Positions 24,475 through 33,810 of a DNA stretch of 34,751 bases are shown here, one piece after another (the stretch's first letter is position 1; each line of letters opens with the position of its first letter). The DNA is from Bacteroidaceae bacterium (GTDB taxonomy: Bacteria; Bacteroidota; Bacteroidia; Bacteroidales; Bacteroidaceae), in assembly GCA_017530735.1 (NCBI GenBank), contig JAFXMB010000085.1, positions 1 through 34,751 of the forward strand, read 5' to 3'. The notes beneath the pieces are model-generated. The model was given only the letters and a program-made list of their open reading frames with translations. It was not told the origin of the DNA and did not search any database. A program made the position numbers and the translations under genes.

Positions 24475-25629
24475 ATGAGAAAATCAAGTTTTATCGCTCT
24501 CGTGGCCGGTGTGCTTGCCCTGGCAGCATGCTCGCAGGAGCAGGAGGCTCCGGTCCTGAACAAGGCCGACTTCCAGATGGAGTTTACAGGAAAGCAGACT
24601 GACCTGTACAAACTGACCAATTCAAAGGGTGCAGAGGTTTGGGTTACAAACTTCGGCGCACGTATCGTTGCCATCATGGTTCCTGACAAGAACGGAAACA
24701 AGCAGGACGCTGTCATCGGCTTCAAGAACATTAAGGACTACACGACTCAGGCCAGCGACTTTGGTTCAACAGTAGGTCGTTACGCCAACCGTATCAACCA
24801 GGGTCAGATCACTCTGGACGGCAAGACATATCAGTTGCCGCAGAACAACTTCGGCCACTGCCTGCACGGAGGTTGCACTCTGGAGCCCGAGCCCATGGGC
24901 TGGCAGAACCTTGTATGGGATGTAAAGCAGGTTAAGAAGAACTCTATCACTCTGGTTATGAACTCAGCTGACGGCGAGGCCGGATTCCCCGGTAACGTTG
25001 TTGCCACCGTAACCTACACCCTAACCAAGAACAATGCCATTGACATTGTATGGAAGGCTACCACCGACAAGAAGACTGTGATCAACATGACCAACCACAG
25101 TTACTTTAACCTGAACGGTGACCACTCAATCCCCGTTACAAACCACATCCTTACCCTTAATGCCGACAACTTCACTCCCTGCGACAGCACTTACATGACC
25201 ACAGGCGAGATTCTGCCGGTTGCAGGCACCCCGATGGATTTCACCAAGGGCAAGGCCATTGGCAAGGAGATCAACAACTACGCATACGAGCAGCTTAAGA
25301 ACGGTAACGGTTACGACCACAACTGGGTTCTGAACACCAAGTGTGACGATACCAAGTGCGCCGCCAAGCTGTACAGCCCAATCACCGGTATCTACGTTGA
25401 GGTTTACACCAACGAGCCGGGTATCCAGTTCTATTCAGGTAACTTCCTGGACGGTTCAGGTCTTGACAAGCAGGGCAACAAGATGGAGCAGCGTACCGGT
25501 TGCTGTCTGGAGACACAGAAGTTCCCCGACAGCCCCAACAAGTCAAATCTGCCCGGTTGGTACAGCGCAGAGCTGGTTCCCGGTCAGGAGTACTACAGCC
25601 ACTGCATCTATCAGTTCGGTGTTGAATAA
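24475..25629 (+). CDS. Aldose 1-epimerase, lipoprotein form
   Basis: A second 384-residue mutarotase, with a lipoprotein signal (MRKSSFIALVAGVLALAAC, lipobox LAAC with Cys19), so it is exported and lipid-anchored. All motifs are kept: VGRYANRINQGQITLDGKTY (about 100-119), LHGGCTLEPEP near 130, NMTNHSYFNLNG with His208, and CLETQKFPDSPN with Glu346. Anomers of sugars released from polysaccharides would be equilibrated before uptake by the sodium symporter encoded next. The gap to the symporter gene is 37 bases. Confidence 0.93.
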   Translation: MRKSSFIALVAGVLALAACSQEQEAPVLNKADFQMEFTGKQTDLYKLTNSKGAEVWVTNFGARIVAIMVPDKNGNKQDAVIGFKNIKDYTTQASDFGSTVGRYANRINQGQITLDGKTYQLPQNNFGHCLHGGCTLEPEPMGWQNLVWDVKQVKKNSITLVMNSADGEAGFPGNVVATVTYTLTKNNAIDIVWKATTDKKTVINMTNHSYFNLNGDHSIPVTNHILTLNADNFTPCDSTYMTTGEILPVAGTPMDFTKGKAIGKEINNYAYEQLKNGNGYDHNWVLNTKCDDTKCAAKLYSPITGIYVEVYTNEPGIQFYSGNFLDGSGLDKQGNKMEQRTGCCLETQKFPDSPNKSNLPGWYSAELVPGQEYYSHCIYQFGVE

Positions 25630-25666
25630 TCAAGTCAATTTAATTACTAAACAATAAACAAAACAA

Positions 25667-27631
25667 ATGGAAAACAGCATTATGCAAGGACTGGCCAACA
25701 ATGGTTTCAAACCTGTTGACTATGTGATTTTCTTTATTTACCTGGCCGTACTTATCTTCCTGGGCTTCTTCGTATCAAGGAAGAAAGACGGTAAGGAAAA
25801 GAGTTCAAACGATTACTTCCTGGCCGGTAACACCCTGACATGGTGGGCCGTTGGTGCATCATTGATTGCAGCCAACATCAGTGCCGAGCAGTTCATCGGA
25901 ATGTCAGGTTCTGCTTACGCATCAGGTATCGCAGTTGCCGCTTACGAGCTTATGGCTGCCATCACACTGGTTGTTGTAGGTAAGTTCATCCTGCCGGTAA
26001 TGATCAAGAACAAGGTGTTCACAATTCCACAGTTCCTTACAAACCGTTACAACAAGGGCGTAGGTCTGGCATTCTCAATATTCTGGCTCTTCCTCTATGT
26101 GTTCATCAACCTGACTTCAGTTGCATGGCTGGGAGCTCTTGCCATTGAGCAGATCCTGGGTCTGAAGGGTGCAGTACTGATGGTTGGAAGCACTGAGATT
26201 TCAGTTCGTTTCCTCATCATCATCTTCCTGTATCTGGTTGCCGGTGTTTATTCAATCTACGGTGGTCTTGCATCTGTTGCATGGACCGATGTAATGCAGG
26301 TTACATTCCTGGTTGGTGGTGGTCTTATCACCGCTTTCTTTGCTCTGAAGACCATTGCTCCGCACCTTGGTGTTGACGGTGCCATCCCCGCTCTGGGTCA
26401 GGTTATGGAACGTCTGGGAGACATTCCCGGTGACCGCCACTTCAACCTTGTAGTTGAGCGTCAGGCAGACCTGTACCCCAACATCTCCGATGATCCCTAC
26501 TTCACACTTCCGGGTATCGTCCTGATTGTAGGTGCCATGTGGCTTACCAACCTGGGTTACTGGGGCTTCAACCAGTACATCATCCAGAAGGGTCTTGCTG
26601 CCAAGAACATTGACGAGGCTAAGAAGGGTCTTGTATTTGCAGGATTCCTCAAGATTTTGATCCCGTTCATCGTCTGCATCCCCGGTGTATGCGCATATCT
26701 GATCTGGAACGACGCTGATCTTCACAGCCGTCTGCTCGGCGAGGGTCTGCTCTCAGGTTCAATCGACATTCCTGATGATGCATATCCCTTCCTGATCCGT
26801 AACTTCACTCCGGTTGTAGTCAAGGGTCTGTCATTCGCAGCTCTGACCGCTGCCGTTATCTCTTCACTGGCTTCGATGTTCAACTCAACATCAACCATCT
26901 TCACGATGGATGTATACCACCAGTTCATCAACAAGAATGCTTCTGACAGCAATCTGGTTAAGGTAGGTCGTATCACCGCAGTTTCAGCTCTTGTAATTGC
27001 CCTGATTGCCATCTATCCTATCATGGGTGGAGCCGACCAGGCATTCCAGATTATCCAGGAGTATTCAGGATTCGTATATCCTGGTATCGTAGTTATCTTC
27101 AGTCTGGGTCTGCTCTGGAAGCGTTCAAGCGGCACTGCTGCTATCGTAACCGCTATCAGCACATTCGTATTCTCAATACTGTTCAAGCTGTTGATGCCCA
27201 ACACTCCGTTCCTGATCCGTATGGGTTATGTATTCTTTGTACTGGTTATCCTGTTCGTAGGTCTCTCACTCATGAGCAAGAAGCCTGTTGAGGCAGCCAA
27301 GCTTGACAACGAGACAATCGCCACACAGCTCAAGTGGAGCAAGATCCTCTTTGTAGTATCAGCTCTGTGCTATGCCCTGGGTGCAATCGTAATGCTTTGC
27401 AACGCTGACTGGTGCATCAAGCTGCAGAACCTTGGATTTGAGGGTATCTTCTTCCTGGCAACAGTATTCCTTGTACTTGGTATCTACCTGACATCAAATG
27501 CAAAGGACAAGGTACAGGATCCCAAGGCTATCAACATCGACCTTTCTCTCTTCCGTACCAACAGCCAGTTCAACATCGGTGCATACGGAATCATCATCCT
27601 TCTGGCTATTCTGTATATAACTCTCTGGTAA
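25667..27631 (+). CDS. SSS-family sodium/sugar symporter (SGLT-like)
   Basis: A 654-residue inner-membrane protein of the sodium:solute symporter family with about 14-15 hydrophobic helices. The first helix [20 protein letters not shown] is followed by [20 protein letters not shown], the usual first signature with the NDYFLAG loop, and [20 protein letters not shown], the sodium/sugar site area seen in v[24 protein letters not shown] followed by [11 protein letters not shown] is the second family signature. SGLT-type members of Bacteroidota carry galactose, glucose or arabinose; location between galM and araD points to galactose and/or L-arabinose, but the sugar cannot be read from the sequence. 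araD starts 1 base after its stop. Confidence 0.93.
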   Translation: MENSIMQGLANNGFKPVDYVIFFIYLAVLIFLGFFVSRKKDGKEKSSNDYFLAGNTLTWWAVGASLIAANISAEQFIGMSGSAYASGIAVAAYELMAAITLVVVGKFILPVMIKNKVFTIPQFLTNRYNKGVGLAFSIFWLFLYVFINLTSVAWLGALAIEQILGLKGAVLMVGSTEISVRFLIIIFLYLVAGVYSIYGGLASVAWTDVMQVTFLVGGGLITAFFALKTIAPHLGVDGAIPALGQVMERLGDIPGDRHFNLVVERQADLYPNISDDPYFTLPGIVLIVGAMWLTNLGYWGFNQYIIQKGLAAKNIDEAKKGLVFAGFLKILIPFIVCIPGVCAYLIWNDADLHSRLLGEGLLSGSIDIPDDAYPFLIRNFTPVVVKGLSFAALTAAVISSLASMFNSTSTIFTMDVYHQFINKNASDSNLVKVGRITAVSALVIALIAIYPIMGGADQAFQIIQEYSGFVYPGIVVIFSLGLLWKRSSGTAAIVTAISTFVFSILFKLLMPNTPFLIRMGYVFFVLVILFVGLSLMSKKPVEAAKLDNETIATQLKWSKILFVVSALCYALGAIVMLCNADWCIKLQNLGFEGIFFLATVFLVLGIYLTSNAKDKVQDPKAINIDLSLFRTNSQFNIGAYGIIILLAILYITLW

Positions 27632-27632
27632 T

Positions 27633-28337
27633 ATGCTGGAAGAACTGAAAGAGAAGGTATTCAAAGCCAACCTTGATCTTGTCAAGCAGGGTCTGGTAAT
27701 ATTCACATGGGGTAACGTATCGGGCATTGACCGTGAGAAAGGCCTCGTAGTGATTAAGCCCAGCGGCGTAAGCTATGACGAGATGAAGGCAAGTGATATG
27801 GTTGTTGTCTCCCTCGAGACCGGTAAGGTCGTTGAGGGAGACCTCAATCCTTCATCGGACACCCCTACACACCTGGTTCTGTACAGGGCTTTCCCCAACA
27901 TCCAGGGCGTGGTTCACACCCACTCCACCTATGCCACCGCATTTGCGCAGGCAGGTCGTGACATCCCTAACATCGGCACAACTCATGCCGATTATTTCTA
28001 CAAGGATATCCCCTGCACACGCGATATGACCGAGGCTGAGGTTAAGGGTCAGTATGAGCTGGAGACGGGTAACGTGATTGTGGATGAGATTCTGAACATC
28101 CGCAAGATCAACCCCGACCACACTCCCGCCGTGCTGGTAAAGAACCACGGTCCGTTCTCATGGGGCACATCACCCGACAACGCTGTTTACAACGCCAAGG
28201 TGATGGAGCAGTGCGCCAAGATGGCGTTCGTAGCCCTGTCGGTGAATCCGGGTCTGACGATGAATCCGCTTCTCATTGAGAAGCACTACAGCCGCAAGCA
28301 TGGCCCCAACGCCTACTACGGCCAGAAGAAAAAGTAA
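27633..28337 (+). CDS. araD: L-ribulose-5-phosphate 4-epimerase
   Basis: AraD converts L-ribulose 5-phosphate to D-xylulose 5-phosphate, the last step of L-arabinose entry into the pentose phosphate pathway. The 234-residue class II aldolase-like protein shows the metal-binding [12 protein letters not shown] (two His near 93-97), the third His in [10 protein letters not shown] near 172, and the phosphate-binding [11 protein letters not shown] with [10 protein letters not shown]. The end NAYYGQKKK holds the Tyr used as the acid in catalysis. The ATG lies one base after the symporter stop, which fits a single transcript. Other aldolase II enzymes (fuculose) are less likely next to araA. Confidence 0.94.
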   Translation: MLEELKEKVFKANLDLVKQGLVIFTWGNVSGIDREKGLVVIKPSGVSYDEMKASDMVVVSLETGKVVEGDLNPSSDTPTHLVLYRAFPNIQGVVHTHSTYATAFAQAGRDIPNIGTTHADYFYKDIPCTRDMTEAEVKGQYELETGNVIVDEILNIRKINPDHTPAVLVKNHGPFSWGTSPDNAVYNAKVMEQCAKMAFVALSVNPGLTMNPLLIEKHYSRKHGPNAYYGQKKK

Positions 28338-28356
28338 CACTCTAAAAAAGGATAAT

Positions 28357-29889
28357 ATGTTTGATAATTTTGAAATATGGTGGGTCACCGGTGCACAGCT
28401 CCTTTACGGAGGCGATGCAGTAGTTGCAGTGGACGGTCACTCAAAGGAGATGGTTGAAGATCTGAACAAGAGCGGAAACATCCCCGTCAAGATAGTATAT
28501 AAAGGTACTGCCAACAGCAGCAACGAGGTTGAGGCCGTAATGAAGGCTGCAAACAATGACAGCAAGTGCATAGGTATCATCACCTGGATGCACACATTCA
28601 GCCCCGCCAAGATGTGGATCAAGGGTCTGCAGGCTCTTGAGAAGCCCCTGCTCCACTTCCACACACAGTACAACACCGATATTCCTTGGGATACCATCGA
28701 TATGGACTTTATGAACCTGAACCAGAGCGCCCACGGCGATATCGAGTTCGGTCACATATGCACCCGTATGCGTGTAGCCCGCAAGGTTGTGGTAGGCCAC
28801 TGGAAGAGCGTTGAAGCCCAGAAGCAGATTGCCGTTTGGGCCCGCGCCGCTGCCGGCCGTGCCGATGCACACAACGTACGTTGCCTTATGTTCGGTATGA
28901 ACATGAACAACGTGGCCGTTACCGACGGTGACCGCGTTGAGTTTGAGCAGCGCATGGGTTACCATGTAGATTACTACCCCGTATCATCACTGATGGACTA
29001 CTTCAAGAAGGTTACCGATGCCGAGGCAGACGCCCTTGTTGAGGAGTACAAGAAGCTCTATACCATCAAGATTGATGAGAGCGGTGAGAAGGTATATTGG
29101 GAGAAGGTAAAGAACGCAGCCAAGGCTGAGATCGCTCTGCGTCGCGTACTCAAGGATGAGAACGCTACCGCTTTCACCACCAACTTTGACGACCTGGGTG
29201 ATGCCGATATCGATGCACCTGATTTCTGCGGCTTTGACCAGATTCCCGGCCTGGCATCACAGCGTCTGATGCAGGAGGGTTACGGTTTCGGTGCCGAGGG
29301 CGACTGGAAGACCGCCTGCCTGCAGCGTACTCTCTGGGTTATGAACCAGGGTATGCCCAAGGGTTGCTCATTCCTTGAGGATTACACCCTGAACTTTGCC
29401 GCCGACTGCACATCAAGCCTGCAGAGCCACATGCTGGAAATCTGCCCGCTGATTGCTACCGGCAAGCCCAAGCTGGAGGTTCATTTCCTGGGTATAGGTA
29501 TCCGCAAGCAGCAGACCGCACGTCTGGTATTTACATCCAAGACCGGCCGCGGTATCAAGGCAACCGTTGTTGACCTGGGTAACCGTTTCCGTCTTATCAC
29601 CAGCGAGGTTGAGTGCATCGAGCCCAAACCGATGCCCAAGCTGCCGGTTGCATCGGCCCTTTGGGTTCCGCAGCCTACATTTGAGATTGGCGCAGGCGCA
29701 TGGATACTGGCAGGTGGTACACACCACAGTGCTTTCTCATACGATATCACTGCCGAGTATTGGGAGGATTTTGCCGAGATGTGCGGTATAGAGTACATCG
29801 GTATCGACAAGAACACCACCATCAGCGGATTCAAGCAGCAGCTTCGTAACAACGAGGTTTATTACATGCTCAATAAAGCACTCAAGTAA
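28357..29889 (+). CDS. araA: L-arabinose isomerase
   Basis: AraA converts L-arabinose to L-ribulose. The ATG at 28357 (MFDNFEIWWVTGAQLLYGG) gives 510 residues, the family length; an earlier in-frame ATG inside araD is not credible. The substrate-region start FEIWWVTGAQ is characteristic. Metal-binding residues are all seen: EGYGFGAEGDWKT (Glu), FLEDYTLNF (Glu), LQSHMLEICP (His) and GGTHHSAFS (His), matching E. coli Glu306, Glu333, His350 and His449. It starts 19 bases after araD and ends 2 bases before the kinase gene. Confidence 0.97.
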   Translation: MFDNFEIWWVTGAQLLYGGDAVVAVDGHSKEMVEDLNKSGNIPVKIVYKGTANSSNEVEAVMKAANNDSKCIGIITWMHTFSPAKMWIKGLQALEKPLLHFHTQYNTDIPWDTIDMDFMNLNQSAHGDIEFGHICTRMRVARKVVVGHWKSVEAQKQIAVWARAAAGRADAHNVRCLMFGMNMNNVAVTDGDRVEFEQRMGYHVDYYPVSSLMDYFKKVTDAEADALVEEYKKLYTIKIDESGEKVYWEKVKNAAKAEIALRRVLKDENATAFTTNFDDLGDADIDAPDFCGFDQIPGLASQRLMQEGYGFGAEGDWKTACLQRTLWVMNQGMPKGCSFLEDYTLNFAADCTSSLQSHMLEICPLIATGKPKLEVHFLGIGIRKQQTARLVFTSKTGRGIKATVVDLGNRFRLITSEVECIEPKPMPKLPVASALWVPQPTFEIGAGAWILAGGTHHSAFSYDITAEYWEDFAEMCGIEYIGIDKNTTISGFKQQLRNNEVYYMLNKALK

Positions 29890-29891
29890 TT

Positions 29892-31490
29892 ATGGCATAC
29901 GATCCCAAATCAGTTATTGAAAAAGGACAGGCCATTCTCGGTATCGAGTTTGGTTCGACCCGTATCAAGGCTGTGCTCATAGATCCCGAATACAAGCCGA
30001 TTGCCCAGGGTAGTCATACCTGGGAGAATCAGCTTGTAAACGGGCTGTGGACATACAGCGTGGAGAGCATCTGGTTCGGTCTGCAGGACTGCTACGCTGA
30101 TCTGCGCAAGAACGTGCTCAAGCAGTACGAGGTTGAAATTGAGAATCTGGCTGCAATAGGTATCAGTGCAATGATGCACGGTTACATGCCTTTTGACAAG
30201 CACGGTGACATACTGGTTCCGTTCCGCACATGGCGTAACACCAACACAGGCAAGGCCGCAGCTGAGCTGTCTGACCTGTTCGTGTTTAACGTTCCTCTGC
30301 GCTGGAGCATCTCACACTTGTATCAGGCTATCCTGGACAATGAGCCGCACGTAAAGGATATTGATTTCCTGACCACTCTGGCAGGTTTCATCCATTGGCA
30401 GTTGACCGGCAAGAGAGTTCTTGGCGTTGGTGATGCATCGGGTATGATTCCCGTTGATCCCGCAACCAAGACTTACAATGCCACCATGGTTGAGAAGTTT
30501 GACAAACTCATTGCCACCAAGGGTTATCCCTGGAAGTTGCTTGACATCCTGCCCAAGTCACTTGATGCGGGTCAGGATGCAGGTGTGCTGACCGAGGCCG
30601 GCGCACGCAAGCTGGATATCACCGGTCATCTAAAGCCCGGTGCTCCCATCTGTCCTCCTGAGGGCGATGCAGGCACAGGTATGGTTGCCACCAACGCAGT
30701 TCGTCCGCGCACCGGTAACGTATCGGCCGGAACATCATCATTCTCAATGATTGTTCTTGAGCATGACCTTAAGAAGCCGCATGAGGTGATTGATATCGTT
30801 ACTACTCCCGATGGCAGCCCCGTGGCTATGGTTCACTGCAACAACTGCACAAGTGACCTGAACGCTTGGGTCAACCTGTTCAAGGAGTTTGAGGAGGTTA
30901 TGGGTATTCCCGTTGATATGGGACAGCTCTTTACCAACCTCTTTAACGTGGCTCTTAAGGGTAATCCGGACTGCGGCGGCATTATGAGCTACAACTACGT
31001 ATCGGGTGAGCCTGTTACCGGTTTTGCCGACGGTCGTCCATTATTTGTACGTTCCGCTAACGACAAGTTCAACCTGGCTAACTTTATGCGCGCTATCATA
31101 AGCGGTGCAATAGGTGTGCTCAAGGTTGGTAACGATATCCTGTTCAACGAGGAGAAGATCAAGGTTGACCGCATTACCGGTCACGGCGGTCTGTTCACCA
31201 CTCCGGGCGTAGGCCAGAGGATTCTGGGTGCTGCCCTGAATTCACCTATCTCCTGCATGAAGACTGCAGGCGAAGGCGGTCCCTGGGGTATGGCTATCCT
31301 GGCATCGTACCTTATCAACAACAAGAAGAACCAGTCACTTGCTGAGTTCCTTGACGATCAGGTATTTGCCGGCGATACCGGAACATCGGTTGCTCCCACC
31401 CCTGAGGACGTTGCAGGTTTCAACGCCTATATTGAGAATTACAAGAAGTGCCTGCCTATTGAAGAGGCAGCAGTAAAGTATAAAAACTGA
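29892..31490 (+). CDS. araB: FGGY carbohydrate kinase, probable L-ribulokinase
   Basis: A 532-residue FGGY kinase. The N-terminal phosphate loop IEFGSTRIKAVLIDPEYK is at about 19-36. The substrate region GISAMMHGYMPFDKHGDIL and the adenosine-binding signature GNVSAGTSSFSMIV (about 276-289) follow, as in xylulose/ribulose kinases. Position directly after araA and araD makes phosphorylation of L-ribulose the likely reaction, completing the AraA-AraB-AraD route. Sequence alone cannot exclude a xylulokinase-like specificity because this Bacteroidota subfamily is distant from E. coli AraB. Confidence 0.85.
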   Translation: MAYDPKSVIEKGQAILGIEFGSTRIKAVLIDPEYKPIAQGSHTWENQLVNGLWTYSVESIWFGLQDCYADLRKNVLKQYEVEIENLAAIGISAMMHGYMPFDKHGDILVPFRTWRNTNTGKAAAELSDLFVFNVPLRWSISHLYQAILDNEPHVKDIDFLTTLAGFIHWQLTGKRVLGVGDASGMIPVDPATKTYNATMVEKFDKLIATKGYPWKLLDILPKSLDAGQDAGVLTEAGARKLDITGHLKPGAPICPPEGDAGTGMVATNAVRPRTGNVSAGTSSFSMIVLEHDLKKPHEVIDIVTTPDGSPVAMVHCNNCTSDLNAWVNLFKEFEEVMGIPVDMGQLFTNLFNVALKGNPDCGGIMSYNYVSGEPVTGFADGRPLFVRSANDKFNLANFMRAIISGAIGVLKVGNDILFNEEKIKVDRITGHGGLFTTPGVGQRILGAALNSPISCMKTAGEGGPWGMAILASYLINNKKNQSLAEFLDDQVFAGDTGTSVAPTPEDVAGFNAYIENYKKCLPIEEAAVKYKN

Positions 31491-31497
31491 ATGCTTT

Positions 31498-32628
31498 ATG
31501 AGAAGATTATCCGTTAAACTGTTTGCACTGGCTGCAGTGGTTTTCTGCATGTCAGCCAATGCTGCCAAGCCTAAGTTCCCGTTTATGGACAGTGCACCTT
31601 TTGACACCGTTATTGACGGTCAGAAAGTGGCTCTGTATACAATTCAGAAGGGTAAGGTAGCCGCACAAATCACCAACTACGGTGGTTTTGTAGTAAGTCT
31701 GTTCTCACCTGACAAGAACGGTGAATATGCCAATCTGGTAACTCACAACAACGGCATCAAGCAGTACCTGAATTACAACATGGGTATGGTAGGTCCGGCC
31801 CTGGGCCGTTATGCCAACCGTATTGCCAACGGTAAGTTCACGCTGAACGGTGTCGAGTACAACATTACCAAAAACAGCGGCCAGCATACTCTTCACGGAG
31901 GTGCCAAGGGTTTTGACCACACCGTATGGACTGTGCTTAAAGCCAAGAAGGACAAGCTGGTTATGATGTGTGTTCTGCCCGATGGTCTTGACGGATTCCC
32001 CGGCACCCTCACAACTATCCTGACCTACTCCATCACCAAGGACGGAGGTCTGCAGATAAGCTATGAGGCCACTACCGATAAGGCTACAGTAGTTAACCTG
32101 TCTAACCACACCTATTTCAATCTTGACGGCGTAGGTAACGGTGACATCATGGATCACGAACTCATGATCAATGCAGCCTTCATAACTGAGACTGACCGCA
32201 GCAATATCCCGACCGGTGACCTGGGTATGGTTGAGGGTTCGCCCTATGATTTCCAGAAGCCGGTACGTATAGGTGACCGTCAGTATTCACCCGCACCCGG
32301 ACAGGGTGGCCGTGGCGGATTCGGCGGTTTCGGCACCCCGGTTCCCGAGGGTATGGTACGTAACTATGACAACAACTTCTGCCTCATTCACGAGCAGCAG
32401 GGCAAGGTCGAGAAGGTTGCTACCCTCTACTCACCCAAGTCGGGCCGATTCATGGAGGTTTGGAACAACCATCCGGGACTTCAGGTCTATACCGGTGCAC
32501 GCACCGCCATAGCACTTGAGTCACAGATGTATCCTGACTCACCTAACCACGACTTCTTCCCCAGCACGGTTCTTAACCCGGGTGAGAAGTATCAGCACAC
32601 TATCATCTACAAGCTCTCAGTGAAGTAG
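31498..32628 (+). CDS. Aldose 1-epimerase, periplasmic, with Gly-rich insert
   Basis: A third, 376-residue mutarotase. It carries a cleavable signal peptide (MRRLSVKLFALAAVVFCMSA, cut after NA), so it is secreted to the periplasm. Motifs: GRYANRIANGKFTLNGVEYN (about 103-122), LHGGAKGFDH, NLSNHTYFNLDG with His204, and ALESQMYPDSPN with Glu341. Unlike the other two it has a 24-residue insert at about 262-285 (APGQGGRGGFGGFGTPVPEG), close to the substrate loop. It is the last gene of the sugar operon; its stop codon's final G is the first base of the 35-bp inverted repeat. Confidence 0.93.
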   Translation: MRRLSVKLFALAAVVFCMSANAAKPKFPFMDSAPFDTVIDGQKVALYTIQKGKVAAQITNYGGFVVSLFSPDKNGEYANLVTHNNGIKQYLNYNMGMVGPALGRYANRIANGKFTLNGVEYNITKNSGQHTLHGGAKGFDHTVWTVLKAKKDKLVMMCVLPDGLDGFPGTLTTILTYSITKDGGLQISYEATTDKATVVNLSNHTYFNLDGVGNGDIMDHELMINAAFITETDRSNIPTGDLGMVEGSPYDFQKPVRIGDRQYSPAPGQGGRGGFGGFGTPVPEGMVRNYDNNFCLIHEQQGKVEKVATLYSPKSGRFMEVWNNHPGLQVYTGARTAIALESQMYPDSPNHDFFPSTVLNPGEKYQHTIIYKLSVK

Positions 32629-32754
32629 TACCATTGGGGACGGTTCTGTTTGGTACCGTTTTATATCCAACTACAAAGAGAACAGCGACTTACTATTAAG
32701 CCGCTGTTTCTTTTTTCTCAAAACGGTACCAAACAGAACCGTCCCCAATGGTAC
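32628..32754. repeat. 35-bp perfect inverted repeat, REP/MITE-like
   Basis: The left arm (32628-32662) begins with the last base of the galM-like stop codon and contains CATTGGGGACGGTTCTGTTT and GGTACCGTTTT. The right arm (32720-32754) is its exact reverse complement, 35 of 35 bases. The 57-base middle holds a second, smaller hairpin. After the right arm CCGTCCCCA appears again (32754-32762), 15 bases after its first copy. Such long GGGGACGG-type repeats fit palindromic units mobilised by Y1/RAYT transposases, but no transposase is encoded here. Confidence 0.85.
32681..32716 (+). terminator. Hairpin and T-run inside the inverted repeat
   Basis: AACAGCG (32681-32687) pairs with CGCTGTT (32702-32708), a 7-bp stem with a 14-base loop, followed by TCTTTTTTC. 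It can act as an intrinsic terminator for the sugar operon, nested in the larger 35-bp repeat. Confidence 0.65.
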
Positions 32755-32787
32755 CGTCCCCATCTTGGCAAAAAAATCAGACAAATG

Positions 32788-32819
32788 TTTGGTGGTTTGA
32801 TTGGGATTAATTTACTTTG
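32788..32819 (+). promoter_or_regulatory. Promoter of the membrane-protein/wHTH operon
   Basis: TTTG (32788-32791), 20 bases, then TTACTTTG (32812-32819), a near-perfect -33/-7 pair. The start codon follows at 32853. Confidence 0.6.
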
Positions 32820-32835
32820 TAGTGCAAAGTACTTT
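32813..32835. promoter_or_regulatory. Operator candidate TACTTTG-N5-CAAAGTA
   Basis: TACTTTG (32813-32819) and CAAAGTA (32825-32831) are perfect 7-bp inverted repeats with 5 bases between; AAAGTACTTT (32826-32835) is a further palindrome sharing the right arm. They cover the -7 box and probable transcription start, the expected place for a repressor such as the small winged-helix protein encoded downstream. Confidence 0.6.
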
Positions 32836-32852
32836 TTGAATCCGAATTTAAT

Positions 32853-33497
32853 ATGAAAGAACAGGAGATTAAGGAGACGCTTAGTGACATCAAGGATTTG
32901 ATGGAGCGGTCACAGAAGGTTGTATTTTTGGACGGAGCAGCAGGCGTAGTAGTCGGACTGTGGGCCCTGCTGGGTGCGGCGGTTGTCAGTTTCTGGGTTT
33001 ATGGTAGTTTCAGTCCGCTGTGGGGCGCTTGGATCAATCCTATCAGACATGCTGATTGGGCATCATTCTTTATTGTGGCAGGTGTTTGCGCAGTGGTGTT
33101 CTGTGCGGCTTTCAAGACCGTTTGGGATATGTCAAAACAAAGGGCCAGGCGTGAAGGTCTGGAGTTCAAACTTGATGCGGGGTCACGGCACCTGCTGGGC
33201 AAGTTCTTCACCGTTATGGTTGTAGGCGGACTGGTATGCCTTACTCCGCTTATGAACGGACTCTGGAACATGGTGCCCGGTATCATGCTGGTATTCTACG
33301 GACTGGCTATGGTGGTCATATCACCTATTGCATTCAAGGTATCGGTCACCCAATATATCGGTTATGCCGATATCGTTCTGGGTATTGCGGCACTGGCTTT
33401 TGCTCCATGGGGAATAATGCTATGGGCCATCGGGTTCGGAGTTATCCATATCGTGTGGGGCATCTGGTTCCATATAAGGTTTGACGGTAAAAAGTAA
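32853..33497 (+). CDS. Multi-pass membrane protein of unknown function
   Basis: A 214-residue inner-membrane protein. A soluble N-terminal helix (EIKETLSDIKDLMERSQKVV) leads into about six hydrophobic segments: near 26-47, 68-88, 116-132, 138-158, 166-182 and 186-206. A positively charged cytosolic loop KQRARREGLEFKLDAGS lies between the second and third. I do not recognise a named family, though proteins of this shape regularly precede small winged-helix regulators in Bacteroidota. It begins behind a regulated-looking promoter and ends 5 bases before the regulator gene, so the three downstream genes form one unit. A sensor or stress-related membrane role is a guess. Confidence 0.75.
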   Translation: MKEQEIKETLSDIKDLMERSQKVVFLDGAAGVVVGLWALLGAAVVSFWVYGSFSPLWGAWINPIRHADWASFFIVAGVCAVVFCAAFKTVWDMSKQRARREGLEFKLDAGSRHLLGKFFTVMVVGGLVCLTPLMNGLWNMVPGIMLVFYGLAMVVISPIAFKVSVTQYIGYADIVLGIAALAFAPWGIMLWAIGFGVIHIVWGIWFHIRFDGKK

Positions 33498-33502
33498 ATC
33501 CG

Positions 33503-33796
33503 ATGACCGCTATCGAGAATCTTGACAAGGCGTTCGAGAGCCGCGTAAGGCTGGGTATAATGTCGGTACTGACCGGAGCGGGCCAGTCTGATTTCAACAC
33601 CCTCAAGTCCATGCTAGGCGTTTCGGACGGTAATCTGGCAAGCCACATCAAGGCACTTGAGGAACTGGGTTACATTGAGACCGTCAAGCAGTTCATCGGC
33701 CGAAAGCCCAACACCTCCTACTCCGTGACCGATGCCGGCCGCAAAGCCTTCAGCGCCCACATTGAGGCGCTCAGCTCTCTTCTTGGTTTGAAATAA
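33503..33796 (+). CDS. Small winged-helix transcriptional regulator
   Basis: A 97-residue DNA-binding protein. It is almost entirely one winged-helix domain: first helix FESRVRLGIMSVLTG, recognition-helix part VSDGNLASHIKALEELGYIE and the wing KQFIGRKPNTSYSVTDAGRK. This pattern matches the HTH_34 (winged helix DNA-binding) family, related to MarR and ArsR. There are no Cys metal-binding residues, so it is not a metal-sensing ArsR. Such small regulators probably dimerise through the end helices. Likely target: the TACTTTG-N5-CAAAGTA site in front of this operon. Confidence 0.9.
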   Translation: MTAIENLDKAFESRVRLGIMSVLTGAGQSDFNTLKSMLGVSDGNLASHIKALEELGYIETVKQFIGRKPNTSYSVTDAGRKAFSAHIEALSSLLGLK

Positions 33797-33810
33797 AAAA
33801 AATAAATGAT

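Noticed and set aside
32650-32856. 68-codon frame through the inverted repeat
   Set aside because: Most of it is translation of the palindromic arms and loop; it has no plausible start signal and overlaps the next promoter.
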